A DNA stretch of 64,000 bases from Pegoplata infirma (Eukaryota; Arthropoda; Insecta; Diptera; Anthomyiidae). Below the pieces are notes generated by a model. That model was not told the DNA's origin and made no database searches. It worked only from the letters and a program-made list of their open reading frames with translations. Shown piece by piece: positions 30,805 through 41,928 of the stretch. The translations under genes and the position numbers were made by a program. Position 1 is the stretch's first letter. Each line of letters starts with the position of its first letter. The stretch lies in contig OY992538.1 in NCBI GenBank assembly GCA_963921195.1, positions 54,674,852-54,738,851 of the forward strand, in the 5' to 3' direction.

Positions 30805-32370
30805 CAAGGGAAGTATCTCAAACCCTTTGAACCGATTTGCATGAAACATAAAATATATATTAAAGAGACAATCCTAAGTTGGGGTGTCTCGGCTTATCGG
30901 CCATATCGGGGATTTAGGGGTTCAAAATATGGGTCAAGAAATGACAAAAAATAGTTTGTTTTTGGATTTTTTAGCCATTTCTTTCTATTAAACTAAATGA
31001 TGTTTGCATATGAGAAGAAAGTTTTTTTAATGCCTTTCCAACGGTGCACTATAGGGAATTTATAAGGAATTGTTGGCTTTTTTCGGATGCCATTATACAG
31101 TTTACTATATAAAAGTAAGCTAGCACACATATTTTTGTACACCAAACTCTTTTACCGCTAGAACGGAGGCGTCAAAAACAAAATTTAATTTTTTATTATT
31201 TTTTTTTTTAATTTTTGAGAACATAACTTATTACAAAATTAACGTACTTAAAATCCTGTATTAAAATCTTTTGAAACTAATTTCAATTATCAATAGAGCA
31301 AATAAATATATTTTGTACAAAGTACAGGTTTAAAATGTTGATTTATATATTTTTTTAATTTTTCTATTTAATTAATTTTTTTCTTTTTTAAACCAAATAT
31401 ATTTGTGGACTGCTACTTTTTTTGCATATAATTGCATACTCCCATATCTCTATGAGGTATTGGGAAACTCTTTGTGAGTAAGATGTATTCATCCGCTAAG
31501 CCATGCGGCTCCATGGGGAAAAGATATTTAGTGATGTCCGTCCCACCGTCTGTCGGTCTGACTGTCTGGGGAATGCACGATGCTGTCCAAACCAAAAGAG
31601 CTAGCCACCTGATGTTTGGCACGAATATGTCTTATAGTCTTACGATGTTCAAGTTCGTTAATGGGCAAAATTGGAATATGTGAAAAAAAGCACCCCCTTA
31701 AATAACTAAGTCTAGCTACGCAAAATCCCATATTTTACATTTTTTTTTGTACATTTGCTTTTAAATTAAAAAAAATACGCCACAAGAAGTTCAAAGCCCT
31801 GCACTTGGACCAAAGGCACTAGGAAAATTATTTTTTTGCCAGCCCCCTTTTGTGGGCGTGGATGTAAAATTTATTGACAAAATTATATTACAAAATTGCA
31901 TTAAAAACACGATTTATTAGGCCAGATCATGCCAATTTTTTATACAGAGCCTTAAAACTTACCGCCAAATAAACTTGACAAATTTTGAGGCAATATCCCA
32001 ACTTTTGGAGTTTTGGCCAGAAAATACCAGAAAATTCCCTATAGTGCGGTGGCGTTAACTTCTTAAAATTTGGCTTTGTTTAATATTTTCTTCATGAAAA
32101 TGTGTAAATTTTGGGGGGTAATTATATGAAAACATAGACCTATGATGTCCATATGAATACGAAATAATCTTTATTAAATTTAAGCTGACACGGATTTTTG
32201 CTCTTGAGTATATTCCTAGTTCGAGTAAATTTTTTCGAATGTCCATTGTTTCATAAGGGAACAACGAAATTTTGAAACACTGATATGGCCGATAAGCCGA
32301 GACACCCCAACCTTAAAATCGTCTCTTTTATATATATTTTAAGTTCCAGGCAAATCGGATACTTCCCTTG
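30805..32370. mobile_element. Family I TIR element (I1)
   Basis: Opens CAAGGGAAGTATCTCAAACC, closes GGATACTTCCCTTG. TTA on each side (30802-30804, 32371-32373). Long inner inverted repeats follow: AGTTGGGGTGTCTCGGCTTA near 30874 and TAAGCCGAGACACCCCAACC near 32292. Same family as 56420-57724; related ends at 33465-34310. The interior holds a diverged mini-me variant B copy (31430-31890). No transposase. The 3-bp TTA duplication could point to PIF/Harbinger, but the other copies use TGA, so the superfamily is left open. Confidence 0.7.
31430..31890 (+). mobile_element. Diverged mini-me-like fragment (variant B) inside family I
   Basis: GTGATGTCCGTCCCACCGTC, CTGTCGGTCTGACTGTCTGG (a mutated GTCY array), CACGATGCTGTCCAAACC, AAAAGAGCTAGCCACC and TTGGCACGAATATGTCTTAT match variant B at 18080-18260. 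Open frames on both strands here are by-products. Confidence 0.55.
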
Positions 32371-32699
32371 TTAGTGATAGATGGTGTATATTTGTTTGTT
32401 ATTCCGTTCTTATCACATCGAAACATCGATCTAGGATCCCCCAAAGTATTTATATCATGATCCTTGATGTATTTTCCATCTGTCTGTTGAAAACTTGATA
32501 ACTTTCGAATGACAAGTCTGATGATACTGAAACTTGGCATATTAGAGTGGTTAATTTTTCTTAAACTTTTGATTATCCCAAGTGTCCGGGTATATTTTTT
32601 TCTACAATACCTAAAAATTATGTGGTACAAATTTGAGGGCAACCGGATAAAATTAACCCATGACACCCGGCGATCAATGTTTTGGAGTTTTGGATTTTT

Positions 32700-33260
32700 G
32701 GAAATTTTGATGCACTGATATGAATATCAAAAAAAGTTAAATTCGATCAAACGGTTTTCGAGATATCGCTATTAGAAATTTGCAATGTATGTCGGTTTTG
32801 CCAATGGACAAACAATTAAAAAAAAAATTTCCCTACCGCATTCATAGAGCCAGAGACAAACTTTTATTTTAAATTAATTTGAACCAAATCCGATCATTTT
32901 AACCAGAGGCACCCTTCGATCAAAGTTTTGTTTTTTTAGAAAATTTTCATCAAAAACACTAAACATTGATCGAAGGGCGCCATGGGTTAAAATGGTCTGA
33001 TTTGGCTCCAATTTGGTTAAAATGAAAGCTTGTCTTAAGCCCAATGAAATCCTATATGAAAGAAAATTTTAATTTTTTTTTAAACTTCTTGAACTTAAGA
33101 AAAAACCACCAATTTTGCAAATTTCTTTATCGATTTCAAATGGCGATATCTTAAAAACCACTCAACCGATTTCAAATTATTTTTCGGTATATATTTGATA
33201 TTTGCAACAGCATCTATCTTATAGTATTATCTAAAAGGTATTCATATGTAAATCTGTTTT
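32700..33260. repeat. Family P-like units
   Basis: CGATCAAACGGTTTTCGAGA, ATTGATCGAAGGGCGCCATG and GTCTTAAGCCCAATGAAATC, then AAATGGCGATATCTTAAAAA. About two units of the type seen at 25.2-27.1 kb. Confidence 0.45.
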
Positions 33261-33464
33261 TAATACTTTTTTGTTGGTTCTTTGACGATAGTGATCTTAC
33301 TAAGAAATTGTACAATTTTCTTCTTCTAATTCTCAATGAGTGCAGAGTTTAATATGTATTAATATTTTTGTTTGAACAATAGGATTTGTCATTTAAATTC
33401 CTTTTATATTTGCTAAATAGTCTTGACAATGGAATCTGATAAATTCTGAAAACGTGTCGACTTA

Positions 33465-34310
33465 TAAGGAAGGTCTCTCTGGTGTCACCCGCCGATCTTT
33501 ATGGAATTGGTTTTATTTTGTAGAGCAGGCAAATTAAAGGGCACGTATTTTTTTTTAGAGGCCCAAATTCATATTTAGGGCGTGAAAATGAGGGGTAAAA
33601 AGGTAATTTTTCAGTTTTTTGCTTTTATCTCCTTTATTATACAAACCTTGTTACATACCAAATGAAAGGTCTTTGGAAAACCTATCTTCGTGTGTAAAGA
33701 ACGTGTCCAAACATGCACAAATTTTCGTCATATTGAGTAAAATGACAAAATATTAGGATATATTTTTTGCTAAATAATCTTGGCAATGGAATTTGACAAA
33801 TTCCGAAACACGTGTCGATAAAGTCTTGCAAAAATGACCAGCATAAATAAATTTAAAACAAAAAATAATTTTCTTGAAAATAATGCTATGAGAATATCAT
33901 TTAATTAGTAAAGAAAATAATGACCTCGAGCCAGAATAAATATCCTCAAAATATAATATTTTAAAGGTCGAATAAAACAATTTTTATTTTTTAATAAAAA
34001 TTAATCAGAATAGGACATTTTTGTTAATAAGTCGAAAAAAATTTACTTTTTTGGCACGTTGTTAGCATCGCGAGATAGGTATTTTATGTATATATAATAA
34101 TAGTTTTGAGTAAATAGGCGTAAATCGTAAAAAACTGAAAAAGGACAACTTTCTCTCACACAAATCTACCCCACCCCCCCCCCCCCCCCATCCCCCCAGA
34201 AAATTAGTTTGGGCCGCTAAAAAAAAATACGTATCGAATTAATTTTCGTTCTGAACAACATATCCAAATTTCATAAAGATCGGAGGGTGACACCAGGGAG
34301 ACTCTCCTTG
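33465..34310. mobile_element. Family H TIR element, 846 bp
   Basis: Ends TAAGGAAGGTCTCTCTGGTG...CACC and GGTGACACCAGGGAGACTCTCCTTG-type, about 45 bp of inverted repeat including GATCTTTATG / CATAAAGATC. TTA flanks both sides (33462-33464, 34311-34313). It carries another family G piece (about 33765-34030) and a C homopolymer near 34176-34190. A lone right end of this family lies at about 62400-62512. There is no coding sequence. Confidence 0.65.
33765..34030 (-). mobile_element. Family G fragment inside family H
   Basis: AATCTTGGCAATGGAATTTG, CCGAAACACGTGTCGATAAA, GAAAATAATGCTATGAGAAT, AATAATGACCTCGAGCCAG and AAAGGTCGAATAAAACAATT follow the family G order exactly. This yields a G-H-G nest. 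Confidence 0.6.
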
Positions 34311-34564
34311 TTAGTCTTGCAAAAATGACCAAAATAAACAGAAAAATATTTTTCTTGAAAATTATTCTAATTCGTAAAAGAAAAAATGACGTTGAGGTAG
34401 ACAACCTACTCAAAATTTTTATTGTAAATGTTTTTTCTTTTATTTAAAATTTATTACTCCTTCACCAGGAAAATGACGAAATATGCCAAGTATCAAGCAG
34501 CCTCCAATTTCTCTTTCGAAAGTTGACGCATTGTATAAACTCAAAGACACAAGTTTTTCGATAA

Positions 34565-34725
34565 GTGCCTACTTTGGGCGACAGTAAGACATTGTAAGTC
34601 TTAAAATAAAAAGAAATATCAAATGCTAAATCTATTGAAAGCTTCTCGATATAGGGCCCTAAGTTGAAAATTTTCTATATATGGCCCCAAGTTGGGCGCC
34701 AAAAAAACGATGTGAGTCTTTTGAT
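34565..34725 (-). repeat. Primer-binding-site-like motif pair
   Basis: GGCCCCAAGTTGGGCGCCAA at about 34682, and a weaker GGGCGACAGTAAGACATTGT at about 34575, both in the orientation of the 29.6-30.8 kb array, with the same following words (GTAAGTCTT / GTGAGTCTTTTG). Confidence 0.4.
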
Positions 34726-34754
34726 AATATAAACTTTTTTGATTTATATTAACA

Positions 34755-35000
34755 ACAAAAATTAAATTCAACTCGGCCAAGTCCATGAATACCCTCCTTA
34801 TTTTCCAAAACTTTTTGAATACAACTGAATTTTAGTACATTGGAACTTATTGGTGAAAGAATTTTTTTAACAAAAAAAAATGTTTTTACTAATGTAAATC
34901 AGCAGCCTCCAATTTATCTGTCGAAAGTTCGCATTTTCAGCAGACAGGCGGACATCGCTAGATGGTCCGATCGGGGATCGATATTTTGACATGTTTCCCA
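34755..35000 (-). mobile_element. Mini-me-like element, shortened
   Basis: AAATTCAACTCGGCCAAGTC, CATGAATACCCTCC at the 3' side; CAGACAGGCGGACATCGC and GATCGGGGATCGATATTTTG at the 5' side; almost everything between is missing. The microsatellite is reduced to two or three units. Confidence 0.5.
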
Positions 35001-36020
35001 CAGAAAGTATTTATTTTTTATTTTTTTATATCTCTCTCCTCTTAATTTAAATTTCAAAAATGTCATTACCGTTTTTGGTACAGACATTGTTTAATAATAA
35101 TGTTAAATACTATTAGTATTGAATATGAAATCGAATACGTACAGCGGCATATTAAACCACAAAAACCAATAGAAAACTAATAACACACTGCATACGCTAG
35201 TAAACTCAATATGTTGTACTTAATATGTTGTTAGTAAATTTAGCATTAATGTATTTAGTTTGATAAAAATAAATAACAATCAAAGCACCAACAGTAGTTT
35301 GCAAATTTCATTTTCCTAAAACACATGAATATATATTTATTTTTTTTTTTTATTTACAAAATTTATTACTATTGTAACAATAGCTATGATATATTTACAT
35401 AGATTACAAATGTGGCTAAATTGATTTCTAGTCGGGGAATTAAGTTTGCAAACGGTCAACAGAGATATATTTAGTACTATACATTATTTTTAGACAGATG
35501 TCTCAAGTTTTGGAGACTTAACGAAAATTTTTAATGAACATTAACTTATTGGGCTAGTTAAGATAATGGGGCCAAAGTTAACGATAGTCAAGGGGTTTCT
35601 GTATTTTTTTGGAGAAAAAGCGCTAATTGTAAGTCGCAAAAGAGCTTTTAAGTCCACAGACAAATAAAAAATTAAAGTTCGACTTAGCCGATTCCATGGG
35701 TATCAAGAATGCCGAAAACAAGCAAATGAATTTGAGTTCAAAATTTTTTTTTAGTGTTTATAATATTTTTAATATCGTTGGAACTTGAACGGTTTGAAAC
35801 CGGTACAGGAATATCAGAAATGTCTATAATTTTTAGAAATTAAATATACTTCTACATTTTTCAATTTGAATCCATGTAACAAAACAAAATTATTGACTTT
35901 TTGATCAACACATTTTAATTAATATAAAAAATATTTTTTAGTAATTAAAAAAAAAAAAAATGTTGGTTGAAAATTTTTTCTGATTTTTTTTTTTTTAAAT
36001 TTCTTTTTTTAATGTACCTA
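35001..36020. other. A/T-rich sequence with small mini-me and duplication fragments
   Basis: About 35660-35705 has AAAGTTCGACTTAGCCGATT then CCATGGGTATC, a mini-me 3' end on the minus strand. About 35775-35880 is an inverted, diverged relative of the 18899-19480 duplication (AACCGGTACAGGAATATCAG, AAATGTCTATAATTTTTAG). The rest is unrecognised. Confidence 0.4.
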
Positions 36021-36600
36021 GGTTAGGTTACGAAGAGTGACGCTTGTGGAAACCACCGTCCATAGAGGCCATAGTGTGGCCCATTATGAGTCCTATGACT
36101 TGATCTCTCTCTTCTTCATCGAGTAGCCCAAAGTTGTTCATATTGTACGTCCCATTTTGATGCCTTAATAAATGCAAATAGGTTCAAGGGATTCAGGCCT
36201 CGTAATTCTAATAAATTGTGAAAGATATGAGAACCAAAAAATTAAAATCTTCTAAAAGATAGAGCAGGGTGCATTCGCATAAGAAATGATAGGTATTCGC
36301 ATAAGAAATTATAGGTATTCGCATAAGAAATTATAGGTATCTAATTGTTACCATATGTTTACCCAATGCGTTGTGATCCGCAACAAGATTAACTGTAGCT
36401 CTCATTTGCTTCCTATCCATATCCAGAAGAATTTTACTGTGTTTCACCAAGTTTTGATTCCAAAATAACTGTCTTTCCAAACTCCTGTCAGAATTTGACC
36501 ATCTATTCAATCAAATCGCTTTCGAGTCCAATCTTATTCTCTGGAAGATAGGGGAAAATGGGGCTACACGTCCGATCCCACGCACACTGTGACGTGTTCT
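36020..36600 (-). pseudogene. Non-LTR retrotransposon 3' fragment
   Basis: Read on the minus strand it parallels the C-terminal end in 15500-15850. A stretch near 36190-36040 resembles LNLFAFIKASKWD followed by many stops. It keeps the higher G+C and the GGTTAGGTTA word at one end (36021-36030), shared with 15507-15516. Only the last coding segment and the 3' flank survive. A 22-bp minisatellite has formed inside it at 36279-36341. Confidence 0.45.
36279..36341. repeat. 22-bp minisatellite, three units
   Basis: ATAGGTATTCGCATAAGAAA-type units in tandem, the last two almost identical. Probably slippage inside the retrotransposon fragment. Confidence 0.7.
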
Positions 36601-36839
36601 TTGAAAACAATTATTTTTTTTAATTTTTTGAATAGTGCTCCTAGACTACAGTATTTTTAACCTGTGAATTTTTTCAATATTTTTTGCAATGGATTTTTAT
36701 AAAACAGAGCTAAATTTTTTTTTATAAGAATTTTTCAGAAATCCTAAAAAAAAACTTAATTTGTTTTTGTTGTTACATTTAACTTTAAGAGAATAGGAAA
36801 ATGTTGTCTCCACGTGTCCCATGGCTATTTTTTTTTTAA

Positions 36840-37330
36840 TGAAAGTTACGATACTGGGCTATATTACGATGGCAATATCTCTTTGCACACGCTTGCACAT
36901 CAGGTATTTTATGAGTGATGTCCGTCCGACTGTCTGTATGTCTAATGAAAACCCGAAAACTTTAGAAAGACAAGTCTGAAGCTACTGAAGCTTGGCATAT
37001 ATATTTTCAATTGCTCGTGTCATATTGGTATTAAATTACTTATATTGGTCCAGGATCTCAGAAGTTATGAACAAAAACGTTAGTTTTAGATAGGTTTCAT
37101 CACGAATTAAGATATTCAAAATACCCCTAAACACGCTTTAAGGGGCATTCATAGGCCACTAATATGTTTTGCAAAGCTATTCTGTCATTTGCCAAAATTT
37201 TTACACAAAAAAAAAAATATAAATACATTAAAAAAAAATTTACACTACAAAAAAAATTTTAGTATTCACAATATTTTGGGAATTATGGATAGTATTTATG
37301 TAATTTTTTTTTTCAATTATACGTATATGT
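36840..37330 (+). mobile_element. Mini-me-like fragment
   Basis: GAGTGATGTCCGTCCGACTG, TCTGTATGTCTAATGAAAAC, GACAAGTCTGAAGCTACTG and AAGCTTGGCATATATATTTT, then decaying sequence with TTTTAGTATTCACAATA. It lacks the hairpin start and the ACTTGTT end. Confidence 0.5.
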
Positions 37331-37338
37331 AAGTATTA

Positions 37339-38312
37339 TAGAGTGTCCCTTATTTTGGAAATGTTGAGACGGTACCCCCTCATTTTTTTCCTTTTGACTA
37401 AAAAATAACTCAGGAAAAATTTTACGCCCCTACGACCACGCCTTCCCTACGCGACGGGGCCGTAAAGAGCGGGGCCTTAAAAATCATTTTTCCATACAAA
37501 GCAAAAAATTTTTTTTTTGATTTTAATTTTTTTTTGTTATTAATTATAATATTACTTGGTTATCTTATTCACGACAAAAAATTTGATTTTGGTGGGATGA
37601 GGCTTTCAGTTTTAAAAAAATTTTCGAATATAGCTTGGTTAGCTTATTCACGACAAAAAATTTGATTTTGGTGGGATGAGGCTTTCAGTTCTAAAAAATT
37701 TTTCGAAAAAAAAAATTTAGAGCTTTTGGGGTCCTACAGTAAAAATTTTTTAAAATTTTTTTTTTTTTTAGTTTTGACAAGCAGCGGTTTTAGTTGTAAT
37801 GTTGCTTTTAATGATATATATTCATAAAAAAATATTACTCATATCTGTGACATCTTGATCGTGTATCGAAAAAACATCAAAAATGCATTTTTTACCCTTT
37901 TTTAGATCACTATAAAGATGTTACAGATAGGAATAATATTTTTTTATGAAAATATATCATTAAAAGCAACAACTCAACTAAAACGGTTGCTTGTCAAAAC
38001 TAAAAAAAAATATTTTTTAAAAATTTTTTAGAACTGAAAACCTCATCCCACCAAAATCAAATTTTTTGTCGTGAATAAGCTAACCAAGCTATATTATAAT
38101 TAATAACAAAAAAATTTAAAATCAAAAAAAAAATTTTTTGCTTTGTATGGAAAAATGATTTTTAAGGCCCCGCTCTTTACGGCCCCGTCGCGTAGGGAAG
38201 GCGTGGTCGTAGGGGCGTAAAATTTTTCCTGAGTTATTTTTTAGTCAAAAGGAAAAAAATGAGGGGGTACCGTCTCAACATTTCCAACATTTCCAAAATA
38301 AGGGACACTCTA
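37339..38312. mobile_element. Palindromic hAT-like MITE (M1), 974 bp
   Basis: Starts TAGAGTGTCCCTTATTTTGG and ends with the complement; arms exceed 400 bp each. The arms contain an unusually G+C-rich block (CGACCACGCCTTCCCTACGC, GACGGGGCCGTAAAGAGCGG) in very A/T-rich surroundings. Flanks AAGTATTA (37331-37338) and ATGTATTA (38313-38320) match at 7 of 8 positions, as expected for an 8-bp hAT-type duplication. No transposase. Confidence 0.75.
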
Positions 38313-38519
38313 ATGTATTAGTATTATTATTATATTATAATTATCATTATTATTTTATTCGTATTTTTTAATTTTTCTTATATATAATAATTTGGATATC
38401 ATTAGTCTGAAATTTTTAATTTTATGGGCAATAAAATTTTTTAAAGATTTTGGAATATGCACAAATTTTGCACAATTATTATTACTATTAAATACACATT
38501 GCCAAATGTACAAAAAAAT

Positions 38520-39906
38520 AATAATTGTTACATGCACTTCCTTTATAGTGGTTATACCCAACGTAGGATATACATTAGAGTGTCCCTTATTTTGGAAATG
38601 TTGGAAATCTTGAGACGGTACCCGCTCATTTTTTTCCTTTTGACTTAAAAATAACTCAGGAAAAATTTTACGCCCCTAGGACCACGCCTTCCCTACGCGA
38701 CGGGCCCTTAAAGAGCGGGGCCTAAAAAATCATTTTTCCATACAAACCAAAAAATTTTTTTTTTGATTTTTAATTTTTTTGTTATTATTTATTATATTAC
38801 TTGGTTTGCTTATTCACAACAAAAAATTTGATTTTGGTGGGATAAGTCTTTCAGCGCTAAAAAATTTTTCGCAAAAAAAAATTTTGAGCCGCCGGGGTCC
38901 TACAGTAAAAAATTTTTAAAAAATATTTTTTTTTAGTTTTGACCAGCAACGGTTTTAGCTGCTATGTTGCTTTAAATGATATATATTCATAAAAAAATAT
39001 TTTTTGTATCTGTGACATCTTAATCGTGTTCTAAAAAAGGGTAAAAAATGCATTGATGATTTTTTTCGATACACGATAAAAATGTCACAAATATGAATAA
39101 TATTTTTTTTGGAATATATATCATTAAAAACAACATAAAAACTAAAACCATTGCTTTTCAAAACTAAAAAAAAATATTTTTTAAAAATTTTTTACCGTAG
39201 GATTCCTACGGCTCAAAATTTTTTTTTTCGAAAAAGATAAAGATGTCACAGATATGAATAATTTTTTTTTTGGAATATATATCATTTAAAGCAACATAGC
39301 AACTAAAACCGTTGCTGGTCAAAACTAAAAAAAAATATTTTTTAAAAATTTTTTACTGTAGGACCCCGGCCGCCCAAATTTTTTTTTTGCGAAAAATTTT
39401 TTAGCGCTGAAAGACTTATCCCTCCAAAATCAAATTTTTTGTCGTGAATAAGCAAACCAAGTAATATAATAATTAATAACAAAAAAATTAAAAATAAAAA
39501 AAAAAATTTTTTGGTTTGTATGGAAAAATGATTTTTTAGGCCCCGCTCTTTAAGGCCCCGTCGCGTAGGGAAGGCGTGGTCCTAGGGGCGTAAAATTTTT
39601 CCTGAGTTATTTTTAAGTCAAAAGGAAAAAAATGAGCGGGTACCGTCTCAAGATTTCCAACATTTCCAAAATAAGGGACACTCTAATATACATGTAAGAT
39701 AAAAATATACAAATTGGAAATATTTATGACCTTAGGAAATGTAAAATGTGAACAAAAATAATTCACTGTTACATGCACTATCCATATAGATGGTATGCCG
39801 AACGTAGGGTGCACAAGCGATTTAGGAAATGAAAAATGTGAAAAATATAATTAACTGTTACATGCACTATCATATAGAGGGTATACCGAACGTAGGGTGC
39901 ACAAGT
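38520..39906 (+). repeat. Host minisatellite interrupted by M2
   Basis: A unit GTTACATGCACT...TATAGNGGTATACCGAACGTAGG is seen before M2 (38527-38570) and twice after it (about 39768-39810 and 39857-39900). M2 therefore landed inside, or beside, a tandem repeat of about 90 bp. Confidence 0.5.
38576..39685. mobile_element. Palindromic hAT-like MITE (M2), 1110 bp
   Basis: Same family as M1, only 264 bp away. Ends TAGAGTGTCCC...GGGACACTCTA. Perfect 8-bp duplication ATATACAT at 38568-38575 and 39686-39693. The right arm holds an extra internal repeat (GATGTCACAGATATGAATAA near 39243 repeats words of about 39084-39110), so the central loop is longer than in M1. Confidence 0.8.
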
Positions 39907-40812
39907 CAGATAAATATTTACAAATTGGAAAAACTTATGACCTTAGGAACTTAAATATGTCAAAAAATAATTTTGTCCCGCTTGCTTGTTCTAGTCGTCA
40001 CAGTGTGTCACGGTGCGAGTTCCGCTCCCCGTGCAAGCTGGTCAGTTTTTGCGTTTTCTGGGAAATCCTGAATGAACCTTATTTTTTTTTTTTTTGGTTT
40101 AACAAAAATACTATGTAAAATACTTGGTTGGTTTTAAAATATAACATGTGATTTTTAAGTGTGAAAATTAAAATTTTTGTTTTGAAAATGTTTGTACTCT
40201 TTTGATTTTTTTGAAAACTTTTTTGTGGAAAACTATCAATTCTAAAAAATTTATTGCCCAGTAAGATCGTGGGATTATGATTTTTACTTTTTTAAATTCT
40301 TTTTAATTTTTTTTTTTTGCAGTTCTCTAGTCTTTAAATCAGCTCCTACTACTGCAATGATGCGTCCTAGAATTGTCAAAAGCAAGACCGACCCCCGATT
40401 AGTTTTACCTCTTTTTCGACCAAACTTACACTCTATACAAAAAGTCATTTCTTAAACCGCTCTAACTGCCAAAAGAGTACCCCGAGATGGGCAAAATGTA
40501 TGGCTGACCCACAAGTATGGGAGTATTCTTACTTTGTCATTCCTTGTGTAGAGAATAGAAATATTGGTCTAGGACACATTAAGTATTAAGTACCCGAGTA
40601 AAAATGTTTAGATATATTTTTATATATCACATCTTATCCGGGATTTGTAACATCAGTACTGATCTGAGTAAGATCAGTACTGATCCGAGATTTGAAAGAT
40701 CAGTACTGATCCGAAAAATGGATCGCAAATTAAACTCCACGTATTAAAAATCTACACTTTAAATTTTTTTTATTTGTTTTTTTTATTTTTACTAAAATAC
40801 TTTTGACGTAAC
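39907..40812. other. A/T-rich sequence with a mini-me scrap and a palindromic minisatellite
   Basis: About 40515-40600 is a variant B mini-me start (ATGGGAGTATTCTTACTTTG, CATTCCTTGTGT, ATATTGGTCTAGGACAC). At 40652-40722 the palindrome (G)ATCAGTACTGATC occurs three times (GATCAGTACTGATCCGA). An open frame at 39897-40118 has no recognisable motif. Confidence 0.45.
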
Positions 40813-41358
40813 ACTCAAAAAAACCTTGTCAAATTACTAAAAAATCCAATTTTACCAATATTTGACGGTTTTCCTTGATTTTTAACAAATAATTTTCGAT
40901 CGAAATTTACATTTTATTTTGTAATTTTACAGTTTTTCTTGTAATTTTACAAATTTCCAAGATTTTTTACAAAAAAAAATCTACTAATTTTACGAGAATT
41001 TCTTTTAAGTTTTATTTCACCAAAAAAGTTGTAAATTTACAATTTTATTGGTAAAAATCTTGTAAAATTAAAAAAAAAGCTCGTAATTTTTACTAGGAAT
41101 TCTCGTAAAATACGAGGTAGGAAAAAATCTAGTAAAGTTACGAAACCTTTTAAGTTTCATCGCTTCAAAAAATTGTACATTTACAATTTTTTTGGTAAAA
41201 AGCTTGTAAAATTACAAAATTATTGGTAAAAGGCTTGTAAAATAACAAGAAGTTCTTGTCAAATAGGAGGTAGAAAAAAAGGTACAAACTTTTCTTGTAA
41301 TTTTAGCTTTTTAAAAAGATTTTGAGTTTTGTAAGAGACGGAAGTTTTTTTTGAAGTG
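40813..41358. mobile_element. Family C TIR element (C1)
   Basis: From CACTCAAAAAAACCTTGTCA to TTTTTTTTGAAGTG. The interior repeats TTGTAATTTTACAA, GGTAAAAAGCTTGTAAAAT and ACGAG words, as in 54502-55192. The flanking dinucleotides (AA, TC) do not match, so this copy has decayed at its ends. Confidence 0.55.
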
Positions 41359-41796
41359 TCGTTGTTATAATTAGTGAAAATTAAAATTAATAATTATTTA
41401 TGATCAAATTGATAATTTTCAGTATGGCGATATCATAAAATTAAAATTCTAGCATACTTTTTTCAAAAATATGAAATTTTTAAATCAATAACTAAACATT
41501 TTAAATTAATTAAAATTCAACTTCACTTTAACAATTTTTTTTAAAATTTTAAATTTTAAAAAATGAGTACGAAAATTTTTGATTTGACTTCGATTTTTTC
41601 CCTCAGTGTACTTGTTGACTATTCTATTAAAAAATTTCCAGATTTGCGTAAAAATTTGTCCATTAACCTTTTAAAAGAATTTTAATATTGAAATCAATCC
41701 ATTTAAAGCTAATTTTCAAAAATTTTCCAAAACATCCTGATTATCCTGTACTTCAATATTTTCATTATGTCATGTCATTTTTGTAAATTTAATTTA

Positions 41797-41925
41797 CCCC
41801 CAGTTTCTGTAATACGAACGTCACTCGATCGTGAGGAATTTGCGTGTATTTTGTTATTGAAACAAAAACAAAATACATGCAGATTCGTCGCAGACGAATG
41901 ACGTTCGTGTTACAGAAACTGGGGG
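41797..41925. mobile_element. 129-bp palindromic MITE
   Basis: CCCCCAGTTTCTGTAATACG...CGTGTTACAGAAACTGGGGG, complementary arms of about 55 bp (AACGTCA / TGACGTT) round a short loop. TTA on both sides (41794-41796, 41926-41928). A TTA duplication fits PIF/Harbinger-type MITEs; this is inference. Much richer in G+C than its surroundings. Confidence 0.75.
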
Positions 41926-41928
41926 TTA

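Larger units (their letters stand above)
30790..32545 (+). mobile_element. Mini-me-like fragment split by family I element
   Basis: TATATCCTACACTTA (30790-30804) joins TTAGTGATAGATGGTGTATA (32371 on) once the insertion and one TTA are removed. It then runs TTTGTTATTCCGTTC, CGAAACATCGATCTAGGATC, ATCTGTCTGTTGAAAAC, GACAAGTCTGATGATACTG, ending about 32545. The microsatellite is reduced to a few units and the 3' part is missing. Confidence 0.6.
33410..34430 (-). mobile_element. Family G copy split by family H element
   Basis: Left piece (to 33464): TCTTGACAATGGAATCTGAT, AAATTCTG, CGTGTCGACTTA. Right piece (from about 34311): TTAGTCTTGCAAAAATGACC, AAAATA(A/T)TTTTCTTGAAAAT. The uninterrupted order is seen at 43640-43745 (inverted), where the junction reads GACTTAATCGACACG. 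Confidence 0.6.

Noticed and set aside
37339..38312. G+C-rich arms of M1 and M2 as possible exons or an RNA gene
   Set aside because: They are exact inverted partners inside elements with 8-bp duplications; no sustained open frame.
39897..40118. 73-codon frame with Cys residues
   Set aside because: Starts within a minisatellite unit and ends in a poly-T run; no family resemblance.
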